A stretch of 64,000 nt of DNA, taken from NCBI GenBank assembly GCA_900319635.1, contig ONPF01000004.1, forward strand, positions 16,732-80,731, in the 5' to 3' direction. The position numbers and the translations under genes are program-made. Source of the DNA: an uncultured Eubacteriales bacterium (GTDB lineage Bacteria > Bacillota > Clostridia > Oscillospirales > Oscillospiraceae). The notes under the pieces were generated by a model. It was not told where the DNA came from. It saw only the letters and a program-made list of their open reading frames with translations, and searched no databases. Of this stretch, positions 8,585 to 17,087 are shown one piece after another (position 1 is the stretch's first letter; every line of letters begins with the position of its first letter).

Positions 8585-9340
8585 ATGACCATCCAAGATT
8601 TCTTCCATGATCACCCCAAGGCCGCGCTGGCCTTTTCCGGGGGCGTGGATTCGGCCTATCTGCTGTACGCGGGGCTCGCCTGCGGCGCGGATCTGCGGCC
8701 CTACTATGTGAAGACCCAGTTCCAGCCTCGCTTTGAATTTGAGGACGCCCTGCGCCTCTGCCGGGAGCTGGGGGCGGAGCCGAGGGTGCTGCACCTGGAC
8801 GCGCTGTGCAGTCCCGACGTGGTGCGAAACGGCGCGGATCGCTGCTATTACTGCAAGGTCAATATCATGTCAAGCATTTTGGCCGCCGCGGCCCAGGACG
8901 GCTATCCCCTGCTGCTGGACGGCACCAACGCCTCCGACGACGCGGGGGATCGGCCGGGGATGCGGGCGCTCAAAGAGCTGGAGATCCTCTCACCCCTGCG
9001 GCTCTGCGGGCTCACGAAGCCCGAGATCCGGCGGCTCAGCCGGGAGGCGGGGCTTTTCACCTGGTCAAAGCCCGCCTACGCCTGCCTGGCCACCCGGGTC
9101 AAAACCGGGGAGCCCATCACCAACGAGCGCCTGCGGGCCATCGAGGAGAGCGAGGACTTCCTCTTCTCCCGGGGCTACACGGATTTCCGGGTGCGCACCG
9201 CGGGGACGGCTGCGCTGCTGCAGTTTCCGGCGGAGCAGCTGGAGCGGGCGAAGCAGGAAGAGACGGAGATCGCGGGAAGGCTTGGCGCCTTCTTTGACAC
9301 CATTACCATCGACCCGAAGGGGAGAACAAGAGGATTATGA
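8585..9340 (+). CDS. larE: ATP-dependent sacrificial/[4Fe-4S]-type sulfur transferase LarE
   Basis: A 251-residue PP-loop protein (SGGVDS at about 18-23) of the LarE family, which adenylates and thiolates the carboxylates of the pincer precursor. It has a CxxC in RCYYCKVN plus a third Cys in AYACLATRV. That three-cysteine set is the pattern of LarE proteins proposed to carry a [4Fe-4S] cluster, rather than the single sacrificial-Cys type of Lactobacillus plantarum. The ribosome site is weak. It starts 82 nt after larB, past the heptamer array, and its stop overlaps the larC start (ATGA). An anaerobe would suit the cluster-dependent form. Confidence 0.94.
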   Translation: MTIQDFFHDHPKAALAFSGGVDSAYLLYAGLACGADLRPYYVKTQFQPRFEFEDALRLCRELGAEPRVLHLDALCSPDVVRNGADRCYYCKVNIMSSILAAAAQDGYPLLLDGTNASDDAGDRPGMRALKELEILSPLRLCGLTKPEIRRLSREAGLFTWSKPAYACLATRVKTGEPITNERLRAIEESEDFLFSRGYTDFRVRTAGTAALLQFPAEQLERAKQEETEIAGRLGAFFDTITIDPKGRTRGL

Positions 9341-10512
9341 AAACGCTGTATTTTGACTGCTCCATGGGAGCGGCCGGGGACATGCTGGCGGCGGCGCTGC
9401 TGGAGCTGCACCCCGATCCGGAGGCCTTTCTGCAAAAGCTGAACGCGGCTCTGCCCGCGGGCGTCACCGCCTGGGCGGAGCGGGACGAGAAGCACGGCGT
9501 CGCCGGCACCCACTTCCATGTGGACGTCCACGGGGAAGAGGAGGGGCATGAGGACGGCCATCACCACCACCCCCATACCTCCGTCGCGGAGATCCTGGGA
9601 CGCATCGACGCCCTGGACGCGCCGGAGCAGGTGAAGCAGGGCGCCACCGCCGTCTACCGCCGCATCGCGGAGGCGGAGAGCGCCGTCCACGGCGAGCCGG
9701 AGGAAAACATTCACCTCCACGAGGTGGGCTCTCTGGACGCCCTGGCGGACGTGCTGGCGGTCTGCTGGCTGATGCATGAGCTGCAGCCGGAAAAGATCGT
9801 ATGCTCCCCCATTGCGGTGGGCAGCGGCACGGTGAAATGCGCCCACGGCGTCCTGCCCGTGCCCGCCCCCGCTACCGAGCGGCTGCTGCGGGGCCAGTCC
9901 ATCTGGGCAGGGACCGAGAAGGGCGAGCTCTGCACCCCCACCGGCGCGGCGCTGCTGGGATACTTTGTCCGGGGCTATGGCCCGGTTCCTGCCATGATCC
10001 CGGATAAGTGCGGGATCGGCACGGGACACAAGGATTTTGCGACGGCAAATGTGCTGCGCGCCCTCTGGGGAGAGAGCGAAGGGGAAAAAGAGCCTGTCCT
10101 GGAGCTCCGCTGCAATCTGGACGACATGACGGGAGAAGAGCTGGGCTTTGCCATGGAGCGGCTTTTCGAGGCAGGCGCTCTGGACGTTTTTACAACGCCC
10201 ATCGGCATGAAGAAAGAGCGTCCTGCTGTTATGTTAATGGTTTTATGTAAACCAGACCAGAAGGAAAAGCTGATCCAAAGCTTATTTCGGCATACCACCA
10301 CGCTCGGCGTGCGGGAGAGCGTCTGCCTGCGTTACACGCTGCGGCGGAGCTTTCAAACGGTTCAGACGGAGGCGGGGCCGGTGCGCCTGAAAACCAGCGA
10401 GGGCTACGGCGTCCGGCGGGAGAAGCCGGAGTACGAGGATCTGGCGGCCATCGCCCGGAAGCGGGACATCTCTCTGGCGGAGGCAAGGGCAATCCTGGAG
10501 GGAGCGCTGTGA
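9337..10512 (+). CDS. larC: Nickel insertase for the pincer cofactor, LarC
   Basis: A 391-residue full-length LarC, the CTP-dependent cyclometallase that inserts nickel. It begins TLYFDCSMGAAGDMLAAALL, has the His-rich stretch GHEDGHHHHPH typical of nickel handling, then GELCTPTGAALL, KCGIGTGHKDF and PIGMKKERP. In L. plantarum larC is read as two frames joined by programmed frameshifting. Here one frame is continuous, so no frameshift is needed. The start overlaps larE by 4 nt and the end overlaps the next GTG start. Bases around 10195-10265 are locally more AT-rich than the rest, near the position of the frameshift junction in other species. Confidence 0.95.
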   Translation: MKTLYFDCSMGAAGDMLAAALLELHPDPEAFLQKLNAALPAGVTAWAERDEKHGVAGTHFHVDVHGEEEGHEDGHHHHPHTSVAEILGRIDALDAPEQVKQGATAVYRRIAEAESAVHGEPEENIHLHEVGSLDALADVLAVCWLMHELQPEKIVCSPIAVGSGTVKCAHGVLPVPAPATERLLRGQSIWAGTEKGELCTPTGAALLGYFVRGYGPVPAMIPDKCGIGTGHKDFATANVLRALWGESEGEKEPVLELRCNLDDMTGEELGFAMERLFEAGALDVFTTPIGMKKERPAVMLMVLCKPDQKEKLIQSLFRHTTTLGVRESVCLRYTLRRSFQTVQTEAGPVRLKTSEGYGVRREKPEYEDLAAIARKRDISLAEARAILEGAL

Positions 10513-11030
10513 AGATCGCCGTCGTCGGCTTTGCCGGCTCCGGCAAGTCCACCCTGGCCCAGACGCTGGGTGAGCTCACCGGCGCCCCGGTGCTGCACCT
10601 GGACACGGTGCAGTTTCTGCCGGACTGGGAGATCCGCCCGGAGGAGGAAAAGCAGGCCATGGTGCGGGAGTTTCTGGATTCCCACAGCGCCTGGATCATC
10701 GACGGCAACTACCGCAGGCTCTCCTTCGAGCGGCGGCTTGCGGAGGCGGATCAGATCTGGATCCTGCTCTTCAACCGCTTCACCCGCTTCTCCCGGGTCC
10801 TGCGCCGCTATCGTCGCTATCGGGGGCAGCAGAGGCCGGACATGGCTCAGGGCTGCCAGGAAAAGCTGGACGGGGCCTTTGCCCGCTGGGTGCTCTGGGA
10901 GGGCTGCACGCCGGAGAAAAACCGGCAGATGAAGGACATCGTGCGGCAATATCCGCAGAAGAGCCACCTCTTCCTGAACCAGCTGCAGGCAGACGCCGGT
11001 CTGCGCCTCTTCCGGGAGGGACGCCTGTGA
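10509..11030 (+). CDS. P-loop nucleotide kinase-like protein (FlaR / adenylate-kinase-like)
   Basis: A 173-residue protein with a Walker A motif at its N-terminus (VVGFAGSGKSTLA, residues 5-17) and the motifs LHLDTVQFLPDW and WIIDGNYRR. Proteins annotated as topology modulation protein FlaR or adenylate-kinase-related share these. The substrate is unknown; small-molecule or nucleoside phosphorylation is likely from the fold. It starts with GTG at 10509, overlapping the larC stop by 4 nt, so it is translated from the lar operon. Whether it acts in nickel-cofactor metabolism or is a passenger cannot be told. Confidence 0.75.
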   Translation: MKIAVVGFAGSGKSTLAQTLGELTGAPVLHLDTVQFLPDWEIRPEEEKQAMVREFLDSHSAWIIDGNYRRLSFERRLAEADQIWILLFNRFTRFSRVLRRYRRYRGQQRPDMAQGCQEKLDGAFARWVLWEGCTPEKNRQMKDIVRQYPQKSHLFLNQLQADAGLRLFREGRL

Positions 11031-11040
11031 GCGCACCAGT

Positions 11041-11100
11041 CGCACAGAGGACGGAACTGTGTGTCTCGCGGGGGACACACAGACCCGTCCCCAGTGCTCC
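11041..11100. repeat. 60-bp direct repeat, copy 1
   Basis: Identical base for base to 11348-11407. Each copy contains a hairpin with arms CTGTGTGTC and GACACACAG and outer GGACGG/CCGTCC. A shorter diverged piece occurs around 1073-1102. Confidence 0.9.
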
Positions 11101-11101
11101 G

Positions 11102-11129
11102 GTTTTTAGTTTCTAGTTTTTAGTTTTTA
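11102..11129. repeat. Heptamer array, four 7-nt units
   Basis: GTTTTTA, GTTTCTA, GTTTTTA, GTTTTTA followed by GGAGACGG, the same trailing motif as the array after larB. Confidence 0.85.
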
Positions 11130-11347
11130 GGAGACGGGAGAGACGGGGCGACCTTTGGTCGCCCGCCTTTGGCCCCCTTGCCTAAAGGGGGCTGTCGCCC
11201 GAGCAGCGCGAGGGTGACTGGGGGATATTTCGTCCTCCGGCTCCGTCGGAACGGAGAGCATCTCCTTATCGTATCCCCCCGCCCCAGTTTGCGAACTGGG
11301 GCACCCCCCTCTAGGCGAGGGGGGCTTTGCGCCAGTTCCCGCCGTCT

Positions 11348-11407
11348 CGCACAGAGGACGGAACTGTGTGTCTCGCGGGGGACACACAGACCCGTCCCCA
11401 GTGCTCC
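11348..11407. repeat. 60-bp direct repeat, copy 2
   Basis: Exact copy of 11041-11100. Confidence 0.9.
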
Positions 11408-11727
11408 AATTGTTCCTCCCCCAGCGGGGGAGGATGTCGACGCGCGGGCAGCGTGCGACGTTCCCAGCTCTGCTGTCGCTTGCGACAGGTGAGGGAGAAG
11501 GTTACCCGATCAACCGGCTAAACCGAAGCGGCAAGCTTCTCCCTCATCACCCGCTTCGCGGGAGTGTTCGCTTCGCTCCTCTTTTGCCTGCAAAACCTGC
11601 CACCGGCAGCTTTTGCTTCGGCAAAAGTCCCCGCTGGGGGAAGCACAGACGCGTGTCCGACAGACGGACGACCAATGGTCGTCCCTACGGGTTCGCGATG
11701 ACAGAAATCAACTTTGTCTACAATCTG

Positions 11728-11759
11728 AGACGCCCTGCCGCACGGCAGGGCGTCTGTTT
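11728..11759. terminator. Hairpin downstream of galT
   Basis: A perfect 12-bp GC-rich stem (11728-11739 with 11744-11755), GCAC loop, followed on the plus strand by GTTT. It lies beyond the galT stop but has no good T-run on the minus strand, so terminator activity for galT is uncertain. Confidence 0.5.
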
Positions 11760-11801
11760 CAATGATTATAGTTTACATAACAATAATAATACAAATTATC
11801 G

Positions 11802-13289
11802 TCAACCGATCCGGTTCACCGCGTCCACGAAGCGCAGGAAGGCGGCCTTGCCCTCCTCGTTCCGCTTGTAGACGCCCGCGTCGCAGAGCACCTGCAGGAA
11901 CACAGCGCCGACCTCCTTGTGCAGCAGCAGCTCGGCGTTGGCCTCCGTGAAGCTGTAGCGGCCCATGAGCTCCTCCGCCCAGTCGGCGTGAGCGGCGGTG
12001 AGGGGATTCTGGCGCAGGTCTTCCCCGGCCAGGATCGCCCGCCGCAGCTCCTCCAGCTCGGTTTTCAGGCGAGAGGGCAGTACGGCCAGACCCATCACCT
12101 CGATGAGGCCGATATTCTCCTTCTTGATGTGGTGCAGGTTCTGGTGGGGGTGGTAGAGACCGAGGGGGTATTCCTCGGTGGTCAGATTGTTGCGCAGCAC
12201 CAGATCCAGCTGATAATCCTCGCCCCGCCGCCGGGCGATGGGGGTGATGGTGTTGTGGGGCACGCCCTCGGTCTCGGCGTAGATCACGGCGCTCTCGTCG
12301 GTATAGCCCCGCCAGCAGCCCAGGATCCTGTCCGCCAGCTCCGCCAGGCGGAAGCGATCCGCCCCGGTGAGGCGCAGCACGGACATGGGCCACTTGACGA
12401 TGCCGGCCTTCACGTCCTCATAGCCCTTGAAGGCGACCTCCGTCTCCACCGGGGCCTTGGCCATGGCGAACTCATAGCGGCCGCCCTGGAAATGGTCGTG
12501 GCTCAGGATGGAGCCGCCCACGATGGGCAGATCCGCGTTGGAGCCCACGAAGTAGTGGGGGAACTGGGTCACGAAGTCGAAGAGCTTCAAAAAGGCCGCC
12601 TTGTCGATCTTCATGGGGGTGTGCTGGGCGTTAAAGACGATGCAATGCTCATTGTAGTACACATAGGGGGAATACTGCCAGTACCAGGGAGAACCGTTGA
12701 TCTCCAGGGGGATGATCCGGTGGTTCTGCCGCGCGGGGTGGTTCATGCGCCCGGCGTAGCCCTCGTTCTCCGCGCAGAGCTGGCACTTGGGGTAGCCGGA
12801 CTGGGGCGCGAGGCGCGCCGCGGCGATGGCCCGGGGGTCCTTCTCGGGCTTGGAGAGATTGATGGTCACGTCCAGATCCCCGTACTCGCAGGGGTAGACC
12901 CACTTGCGGTCCCGGGCGATCCGATCCCGGCGGATGTAGTTGGTATCGCAGCTGAACTGATAGTACCAGTCGGTGGCCGCCTCGGGGCTGTGCTCGTAGA
13001 GCGCCCGGAAAATGGCCCGCACCTCGTGGGGCGGGGGCAGGATGGCGCCCATGAGCCTGGTGTCGAAGAGATCCCGGGCGGTGATGTTGTCCTCAATGAT
13101 ACCCCGGCGCACCGCGTCGTCGGTGAGAGCGCCCAGAATTTCGGGCAGCTCCGCCTCGACAGGCTCACCCTCGGCCTCGTCCAGCCCCATCACCTCCAGC
13201 AGGCGGTTATAAGCCCAGAGCTCGTCTCCCTCCTGGATGAGTCCGTGCTCCAGCGCGTAATCTACCAGCGCGTCAAGATAGCCCTTCAT
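11802..13289 (-). CDS. galT: UDP-glucose--hexose-1-phosphate uridylyltransferase
   Basis: A 495-residue protein of the larger Firmicutes-type GalT family (COG4468). It has ILPPPHEVRAIF, SGYPKCQLCAENEGY and the catalytic histidine triad-like segment SHDHFQGG. It transfers UMP from UDP-glucose to galactose-1-phosphate in the Leloir pathway. It is the second gene of a minus-strand operon; its ATG overlaps the galK stop by 4 nt. Length is normal for this family and longer than the E. coli enzyme. No galE is in the window. Confidence 0.96.
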   Translation of the reverse strand: MKGYLDALVDYALEHGLIQEGDELWAYNRLLEVMGLDEAEGEPVEAELPEILGALTDDAVRRGIIEDNITARDLFDTRLMGAILPPPHEVRAIFRALYEHSPEAATDWYYQFSCDTNYIRRDRIARDRKWVYPCEYGDLDVTINLSKPEKDPRAIAAARLAPQSGYPKCQLCAENEGYAGRMNHPARQNHRIIPLEINGSPWYWQYSPYVYYNEHCIVFNAQHTPMKIDKAAFLKLFDFVTQFPHYFVGSNADLPIVGGSILSHDHFQGGRYEFAMAKAPVETEVAFKGYEDVKAGIVKWPMSVLRLTGADRFRLAELADRILGCWRGYTDESAVIYAETEGVPHNTITPIARRRGEDYQLDLVLRNNLTTEEYPLGLYHPHQNLHHIKKENIGLIEVMGLAVLPSRLKTELEELRRAILAGEDLRQNPLTAAHADWAEELMGRYSFTEANAELLLHKEVGAVFLQVLCDAGVYKRNEEGKAAFLRFVDAVNRIG

Positions 13290-14470
13290 GCCTGCACCTC
13301 CTCCAGCAGAACGCCGCCCTGGGGGCGGATGGAGAGCACCTGGCAGCTGCCCTCACCCAGCACCGCCTCCATGCCGGCCTTGAAGCCGTCCAGCAGCTCC
13401 AGGGGCACAAAGGCCTGGATGGTGCCGGCAAAGCCGCCGCCGTGGACGCGCACGGCGCCCCGACCCTGCAGCAGCCGGGAGGCCAGCGCCAGACTCAGCG
13501 CCAGCTCCTGGTGCCGGGTGCTGCCCGTGGGCACCACGTTCTGCAGATAGAGCCAGCTGGAGCGGCCGGACTCATTCACCAGACTGAGGAAGCGGGCGAA
13601 ATCATTGGCCTTCAGCGCCTCCACCTGCTGGCAGACCCGGCGGTTGTCGTCAAAGAAATGCATGGCGCGCAGGGCCGCCCGGTCGCCGGCAGCGGCGCGC
13701 ACCTCGGGCAGGCGGGCGTAGAATTCCGCCTCGTCCACCTGACGCAGATGGGCTTTCCCGAAAACGCGGCAGACCTCCCCCATTTCCCGGGGAATGGCGG
13801 CGTACTCATCGGTGAGGTCGGCGTGGTCGGCGCCGGAGTTCACGATGCAGAGAGCGTGGCCGCAGGAAGCGAAGTCGAAGTCCAGGGGCTCCACCACGGG
13901 GTGCTCCCGGTCGGCAAAGTCGATGGTCACGATGCCGCCCACGGAGGAGGCCATCTGATCCATCAGCCCGCAGGGCTTGCCGAAGTAGACGTTCTCGGCA
14001 TACTGGCCGATCTGGGCGATCTGAACGGCGTCGAGACCGCAGCCGTCCAGGTGATTGATGATCGTGCCGATGAGCACCTCGAAGGCGGCGGAAGAGGAGA
14101 GGCCGCTGCCCGGGAGCACCCGGGAAGAGACAAAGGCGTCAAAGCCGGAGACCTTGTGTCCCAAGGCGGTGATGCGCCCGGCCACGCCCCGGATCAGGCT
14201 CAGGGTGCTGCCATACTCCGCCTCGCTGGGAGCGAGATCCTTCAGCGCCACGGCGCAGAGGGGATAGCCCTCGGACTGGACGCGGATCACGTCCTCCCCG
14301 TTGGGGGCGACTGCTGCGACGGTGTCCACGCTGACGGCGCCGGCCAGCACCCGACCCAGCTGGTGGTCGGTGTGGTTGCCGCCCAGCTCGGTGCGGCCGG
14401 GGGCGGAAAAAACGAAGCGCGGACTTCTGGAATAAGTGGAAGCAAATTGCTGCTTGATCATTTCATACAT
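13286..14470 (-). CDS. galK: Galactokinase
   Basis: A 394-residue GHMP kinase. The galactokinase signature appears as APGRTELGGNHTDHQLGRVL, the ATP loop as VLPGSGLSSSAAFEVLIG, and the C-terminal GHMP motif as VHGGGFAGTIQAF. It phosphorylates galactose at C1 with ATP. The signature carries GGNHTDH instead of the more common GEHTDY, a variant I know from clostridial galactokinases. GGAGG lies 10 nt upstream of the ATG. It is first in the galK-galT operon and divergent from the gene at 14671, with separate promoters. Confidence 0.95.
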   Translation of the reverse strand: MYEMIKQQFASTYSRSPRFVFSAPGRTELGGNHTDHQLGRVLAGAVSVDTVAAVAPNGEDVIRVQSEGYPLCAVALKDLAPSEAEYGSTLSLIRGVAGRITALGHKVSGFDAFVSSRVLPGSGLSSSAAFEVLIGTIINHLDGCGLDAVQIAQIGQYAENVYFGKPCGLMDQMASSVGGIVTIDFADREHPVVEPLDFDFASCGHALCIVNSGADHADLTDEYAAIPREMGEVCRVFGKAHLRQVDEAEFYARLPEVRAAAGDRAALRAMHFFDDNRRVCQQVEALKANDFARFLSLVNESGRSSWLYLQNVVPTGSTRHQELALSLALASRLLQGRGAVRVHGGGFAGTIQAFVPLELLDGFKAGMEAVLGEGSCQVLSIRPQGGVLLEEVQA

Positions 14471-14507
14471 ATTTTTTTATCCTCCGGGATCGTAAAAATC
14501 CACGGTG

Positions 14508-14536
14508 AAGATACCATAAAAACGCCCGCAGGTCAA
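14508..14536 (-). promoter_or_regulatory. Promoter of galK-galT
   Basis: On the minus strand TTGACC (14536-14531), 17 nt, TATCTT (14513-14508). The leader would be about 30 nt. Confidence 0.6.
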
Positions 14537-14588
14537 CGGGGCAGGGGAAGAAAAGCGCGGGGATGGCGAAAATAAACCGGCGGGGCGA

Positions 14589-14617
14589 TTGACCGTCATT
14601 TTGGATTCTGGTATAAT
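14589..14617 (+). promoter_or_regulatory. Promoter of the PqqD/HprK-like/ABC operon
   Basis: TTGACC (14589-14594), 17 nt, TATAAT (14612-14617), close to consensus. The leader is about 47 nt, with GGGAGCGGAG before the ATG at 14671. Confidence 0.75.
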
Positions 14618-14670
14618 ATCCTGGGATAAAAGGGAAGGGTTCCCAGGGAAATGTACAGGGAGCGGAGACA

Positions 14671-15645
14671 ATGAGAAGAGAAGGCTGGTGGCACACGCCG
14701 CTGATCCTGCTGGTGGCGGCATTGGTGCTGTTTGGATTGGTATTTCTTGAGCTCAGGGCTCGGGCGGCCAGAGCCCAGCGGGAGGAGATCCTGCTGCGGG
14801 CCGAGCCTCTGGAGCTGGAGCGGGACAGGCTGACGCTTCAGCGGGATCAGCGCCAGGCGGAGGTGGACAAGCTCTCCCGCGCCCTGGCCACGGAGCAGCT
14901 GCTGTTTCTGGAGCCGGATCCGCTGCTGATGACGGAGGTCTTTCCCCTCCTGCAGGAGCGGGGGCTCCCCGGCGTGCTGGGTCTCTCTGCGGGCAAGCTC
15001 CCCGGCGACCCGGGACAGATCAGCAGGGAAGACTATGACAGGCTCCTGGCAGCAGGCTGGGAAAGCTGCCTGGTCTATGAGGGGGGCGATGACTTCGCCG
15101 CCTGGGATCGGGACATGAGCGCGCGCCTGGCCGCCGCCGGGATCGAGAAGCCCAGAACCGTGTATTTCCCCGAGGATCGCTACGACGCCGCGCTGGATCC
15201 CCAGATCCTCGAGTGCGGCTACACCGTGGCCGTCCACCATGGGGAGAGCTTCCGCCCCCTGATCGCCGGGGAGGTGGAGGGGGAGCTTTGGCTCACCGGC
15301 GCCCACCCCTGGAACTACGAGGGCGTCCGGGAGCAGATCCGCAGCGTGGTGAACAAAGGCGGCCAGCACTGCTATACCCTGCGCTTCACGGAAGGCCGGG
15401 AGGCGTATCGTGCCGATTCTTTTCAGAACATGCTGAATTTTATTCAGCCCTTCCTGGACGAGGGGCAGCTTGTGGTGACGGGCTTTCAGCACGCCCGGGC
15501 GCTGCACGACCCGGCGCTGAACGGCGCCGATGCGGCCAGAGGACAGTGGCTGCAGGAGAAAGCGGAGCTGGACGATAGGATCCACGAGCTGGACGGGCAG
15601 ATCCAGGCGATCTATGCCGAATGGAACGGAGAAGCGGATGACTGA
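14671..15645 (+). CDS. Membrane-anchored NodB-like (degenerate polysaccharide deacetylase-like) protein
   Basis: A 324-residue protein: one N-terminal membrane helix (about 8-28), a coiled coil (about 30-75, rich in Arg, Glu and Leu), and a barrel-like domain. The segments RGLPGVLGLSAG, SREDYDRLLAAGWESCLVYE, PRTVYFPEDRYD and LECGYTVAVHHGE follow the order of NodB-type deacetylases. The usual metal-binding Asp-Asp/His-x-x-x-His set is not evident, so catalytic activity is doubtful. A second coiled coil (about 290-318) ends the protein. It is the first gene of a five-gene operon and overlaps the next gene by 8 nt. The function is unknown; context suggests a role in cell-envelope or peptide export. 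Confidence 0.55.
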   Translation: MRREGWWHTPLILLVAALVLFGLVFLELRARAARAQREEILLRAEPLELERDRLTLQRDQRQAEVDKLSRALATEQLLFLEPDPLLMTEVFPLLQERGLPGVLGLSAGKLPGDPGQISREDYDRLLAAGWESCLVYEGGDDFAAWDRDMSARLAAAGIEKPRTVYFPEDRYDAALDPQILECGYTVAVHHGESFRPLIAGEVEGELWLTGAHPWNYEGVREQIRSVVNKGGQHCYTLRFTEGREAYRADSFQNMLNFIQPFLDEGQLVVTGFQHARALHDPALNGADAARGQWLQEKAELDDRIHELDGQIQAIYAEWNGEADD

Positions 15646-16381
15646 GTTTACGGTAAAGCTGGCGGACATTCCCCTGCGGATCCGGACGATCCACCCGGAG
15701 CTGCGGCACTTTCTGCGGGACTGGCTCTCGGCGGAGGAGCCGGAGCTGACGCTGGAGATGCAGCCGGCGGACATCGAACGGGAGCGGCAGCTGGATGCGG
15801 AAAATCGTGCCCTGGAGGGGCTGCCCCCCTCCCGCTCGTCAGACTGCAATCTGGAGATGCTGGCGGTCTACCGGAAGCTGGCGGAGGAGCTGGTGGAGCG
15901 GGATATCCTGCTGTTTCACGGCTCCGTCATCGCCGTGGACGGCAAGGCCTATCTCTTCACCGCCAAAAGCGGCACCGGCAAGAGCACCCACACCCGCCTC
16001 TGGCGTGAGGCTTTCGGGCAGCGGGCGGTGATGATCAACGACGACAAGCCCCTGCTCCGTGTGGGCGAGGGGGGCGTCACCGCCTACGGCACCCCCTGGA
16101 ACGGCAAGCACCGCCTGGGCGGCAATCTCTCCGCCCCGCTGAAGGCGCTCTGCGTCCTCACCCGGGACGAGAGAAATCACATCGAACGCATCACGCTGGA
16201 GGACGCCTTTCCCATGCTCTTCCAGCAGTGCTATCAGCCGGAGCAGGCGGAGAAGATCCCCCGGGTGCTGACGCTGCTGGAGCGCCTGGGCAAAACCGTC
16301 GGATTATACCGTCTGGGCTGCAATATGGAGCCCGAGGCGGCGATCATATCCTATCAAGGAATGCAGGAGGAAGAAACATGA
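15638..16381 (+). CDS. HPr kinase/phosphorylase-like ATPase
   Basis: A 247-residue protein with a P-loop at about residues 108-118 (TAKSGTGKSTHTRLW), preceded by LLFHGSVIAVDGKAYLF and followed by INDDKPLL and TPWNGKHRLGGN. This is the HprK C-terminal-domain-like family found beside PqqD-type proteins. It lacks the N-terminal domain of true HPr kinase and is not adjacent to PTS genes, so HPr is unlikely to be its substrate. Similar kinases act in some lasso-peptide clusters, where they phosphorylate the precursor. Start ATG 15638 overlaps the preceding gene by 8 nt with GGAG upstream. The stop overlaps the PqqD-like start by 4 nt. Confidence 0.8.
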   Translation: MTEFTVKLADIPLRIRTIHPELRHFLRDWLSAEEPELTLEMQPADIERERQLDAENRALEGLPPSRSSDCNLEMLAVYRKLAEELVERDILLFHGSVIAVDGKAYLFTAKSGTGKSTHTRLWREAFGQRAVMINDDKPLLRVGEGGVTAYGTPWNGKHRLGGNLSAPLKALCVLTRDERNHIERITLEDAFPMLFQQCYQPEQAEKIPRVLTLLERLGKTVGLYRLGCNMEPEAAIISYQGMQEEET

Positions 16382-16641
16382 AGCTGAAACCCGGATTTAT
16401 CACCCACAACGTGGGCAAGGAGCAGATGATGGTGGCGGCCGGCCCCGCCGCGAAGCAGTTTCACGGCCTGGTGCGCTCCAACGAGACCGCGGCCTTTATC
16501 GTCAACTGCCTCAAGAAGGAGACCACGGAGGAGGCCATCGTGGAGGCCATGCTGGAGCAGTATGACGCGCCGCGGGAGACCGTCGCCCGGGACGTGCACC
16601 GGGTGGTGGAGCAGCTGCGCCAGATCGGTGCCCTGGCATGA
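16378..16641 (+). CDS. PqqD family peptide-binding (RRE-like) protein
   Basis: An 87-residue protein with the winged-helix pattern of PqqD: a short beta N-terminus (KLKPGFITHNVGKEQMMV), FHGLVRSNETAAFIVNCL, then alternating helices to VVEQLRQIGALA. PqqD-type domains bind leader peptides and hand them to modifying enzymes. It overlaps the HprK-like gene by 4 nt and the peptidase gene by 4 nt, so the three are tightly coupled. No radical SAM partner or precursor gene is visible in the operon, which is unusual for this family. Confidence 0.85.
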   Translation: MKLKPGFITHNVGKEQMMVAAGPAAKQFHGLVRSNETAAFIVNCLKKETTEEAIVEAMLEQYDAPRETVARDVHRVVEQLRQIGALA

Positions 16642-17084
16642 CGAGCTTCGAGGAAGAGCTGGCGCGATCCGGCAGCATCGTCTTTACCAACAGGGGCGTC
16701 AGCATGATGCCCCTGCTGCGCCAGAACCGGGATCTGATGGTCATCGAGAAGAAGGGAGCGTCGCGCTGCAAAAAGTATGACGTGATCCTCTTCAAGCGGG
16801 GCGAGAAATATGTGCTGCACCGGATCCTCAAGGTGCGGGAGCGGGACTACTATGTGGCGGGGGACAACTGCCGCAAGGGCGAGAGTGTGAAGGAGAGCCA
16901 GATCCTGGGCATCCTGACCCAGGTGGTGCGGGACGGGAAGACCGTCACCCCCGAGGATCCCGCCTACCGGCGCTACGTCCGCCTCTGGTGCGGCCTGTAC
17001 CCGCTCCGCATGGGCCTGTTCTTCCTGCGGGACGGGGCGCGGCATGTGGCCCGCCGGGCAAAAAAACTGCTGAAACGGAACTGA
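16638..17084 (+). CDS. S24/S26 family (signal-peptidase-like) protease
   Basis: A 148-residue protein with a Ser-x-Met-Pro nucleophile motif (NRGVSMMPLLRQN, Ser about residue 25), KYDVILFKR, and VLHRILKVRERDYYVAGDNC. The catalytic Lys of bacterial signal peptidase I is replaced by His in LHRI, as in Sec11/SipW-type enzymes. GDN is the family end motif. No clear N-terminal membrane anchor exists, though the C-terminus has a hydrophobic basic stretch (about 113-130). In this operon it probably trims a peptide before or during ABC export. It overlaps the PqqD-like gene by 4 nt and is followed 3 nt later by the transporter gene. Confidence 0.8.
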   Translation: MTSFEEELARSGSIVFTNRGVSMMPLLRQNRDLMVIEKKGASRCKKYDVILFKRGEKYVLHRILKVRERDYYVAGDNCRKGESVKESQILGILTQVVRDGKTVTPEDPAYRRYVRLWCGLYPLRMGLFFLRDGARHVARRAKKLLKRN

Positions 17085-17087
17085 GCC

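Larger units (their letters stand above)
11031..11727. repeat. Intergenic repeat island
   Basis: About 700 nt without a supportable gene. It contains a 60-bp direct repeat (11041-11100 and 11348-11407), a heptamer array (11102-11129), several GGGGGAGG-type palindromes, the GTCGCTTGCGACAGGTGAGG motif shared with the 1.1-kb island, and a GACGACCAATGGTCGTC palindrome of the GTCGCCCCTAC family near 11668-11690. Confidence 0.65.

Noticed and set aside
9337-10512. Programmed frameshift in larC
   Set aside because: A single continuous 391-codon frame covers both LarC halves, so none is needed.
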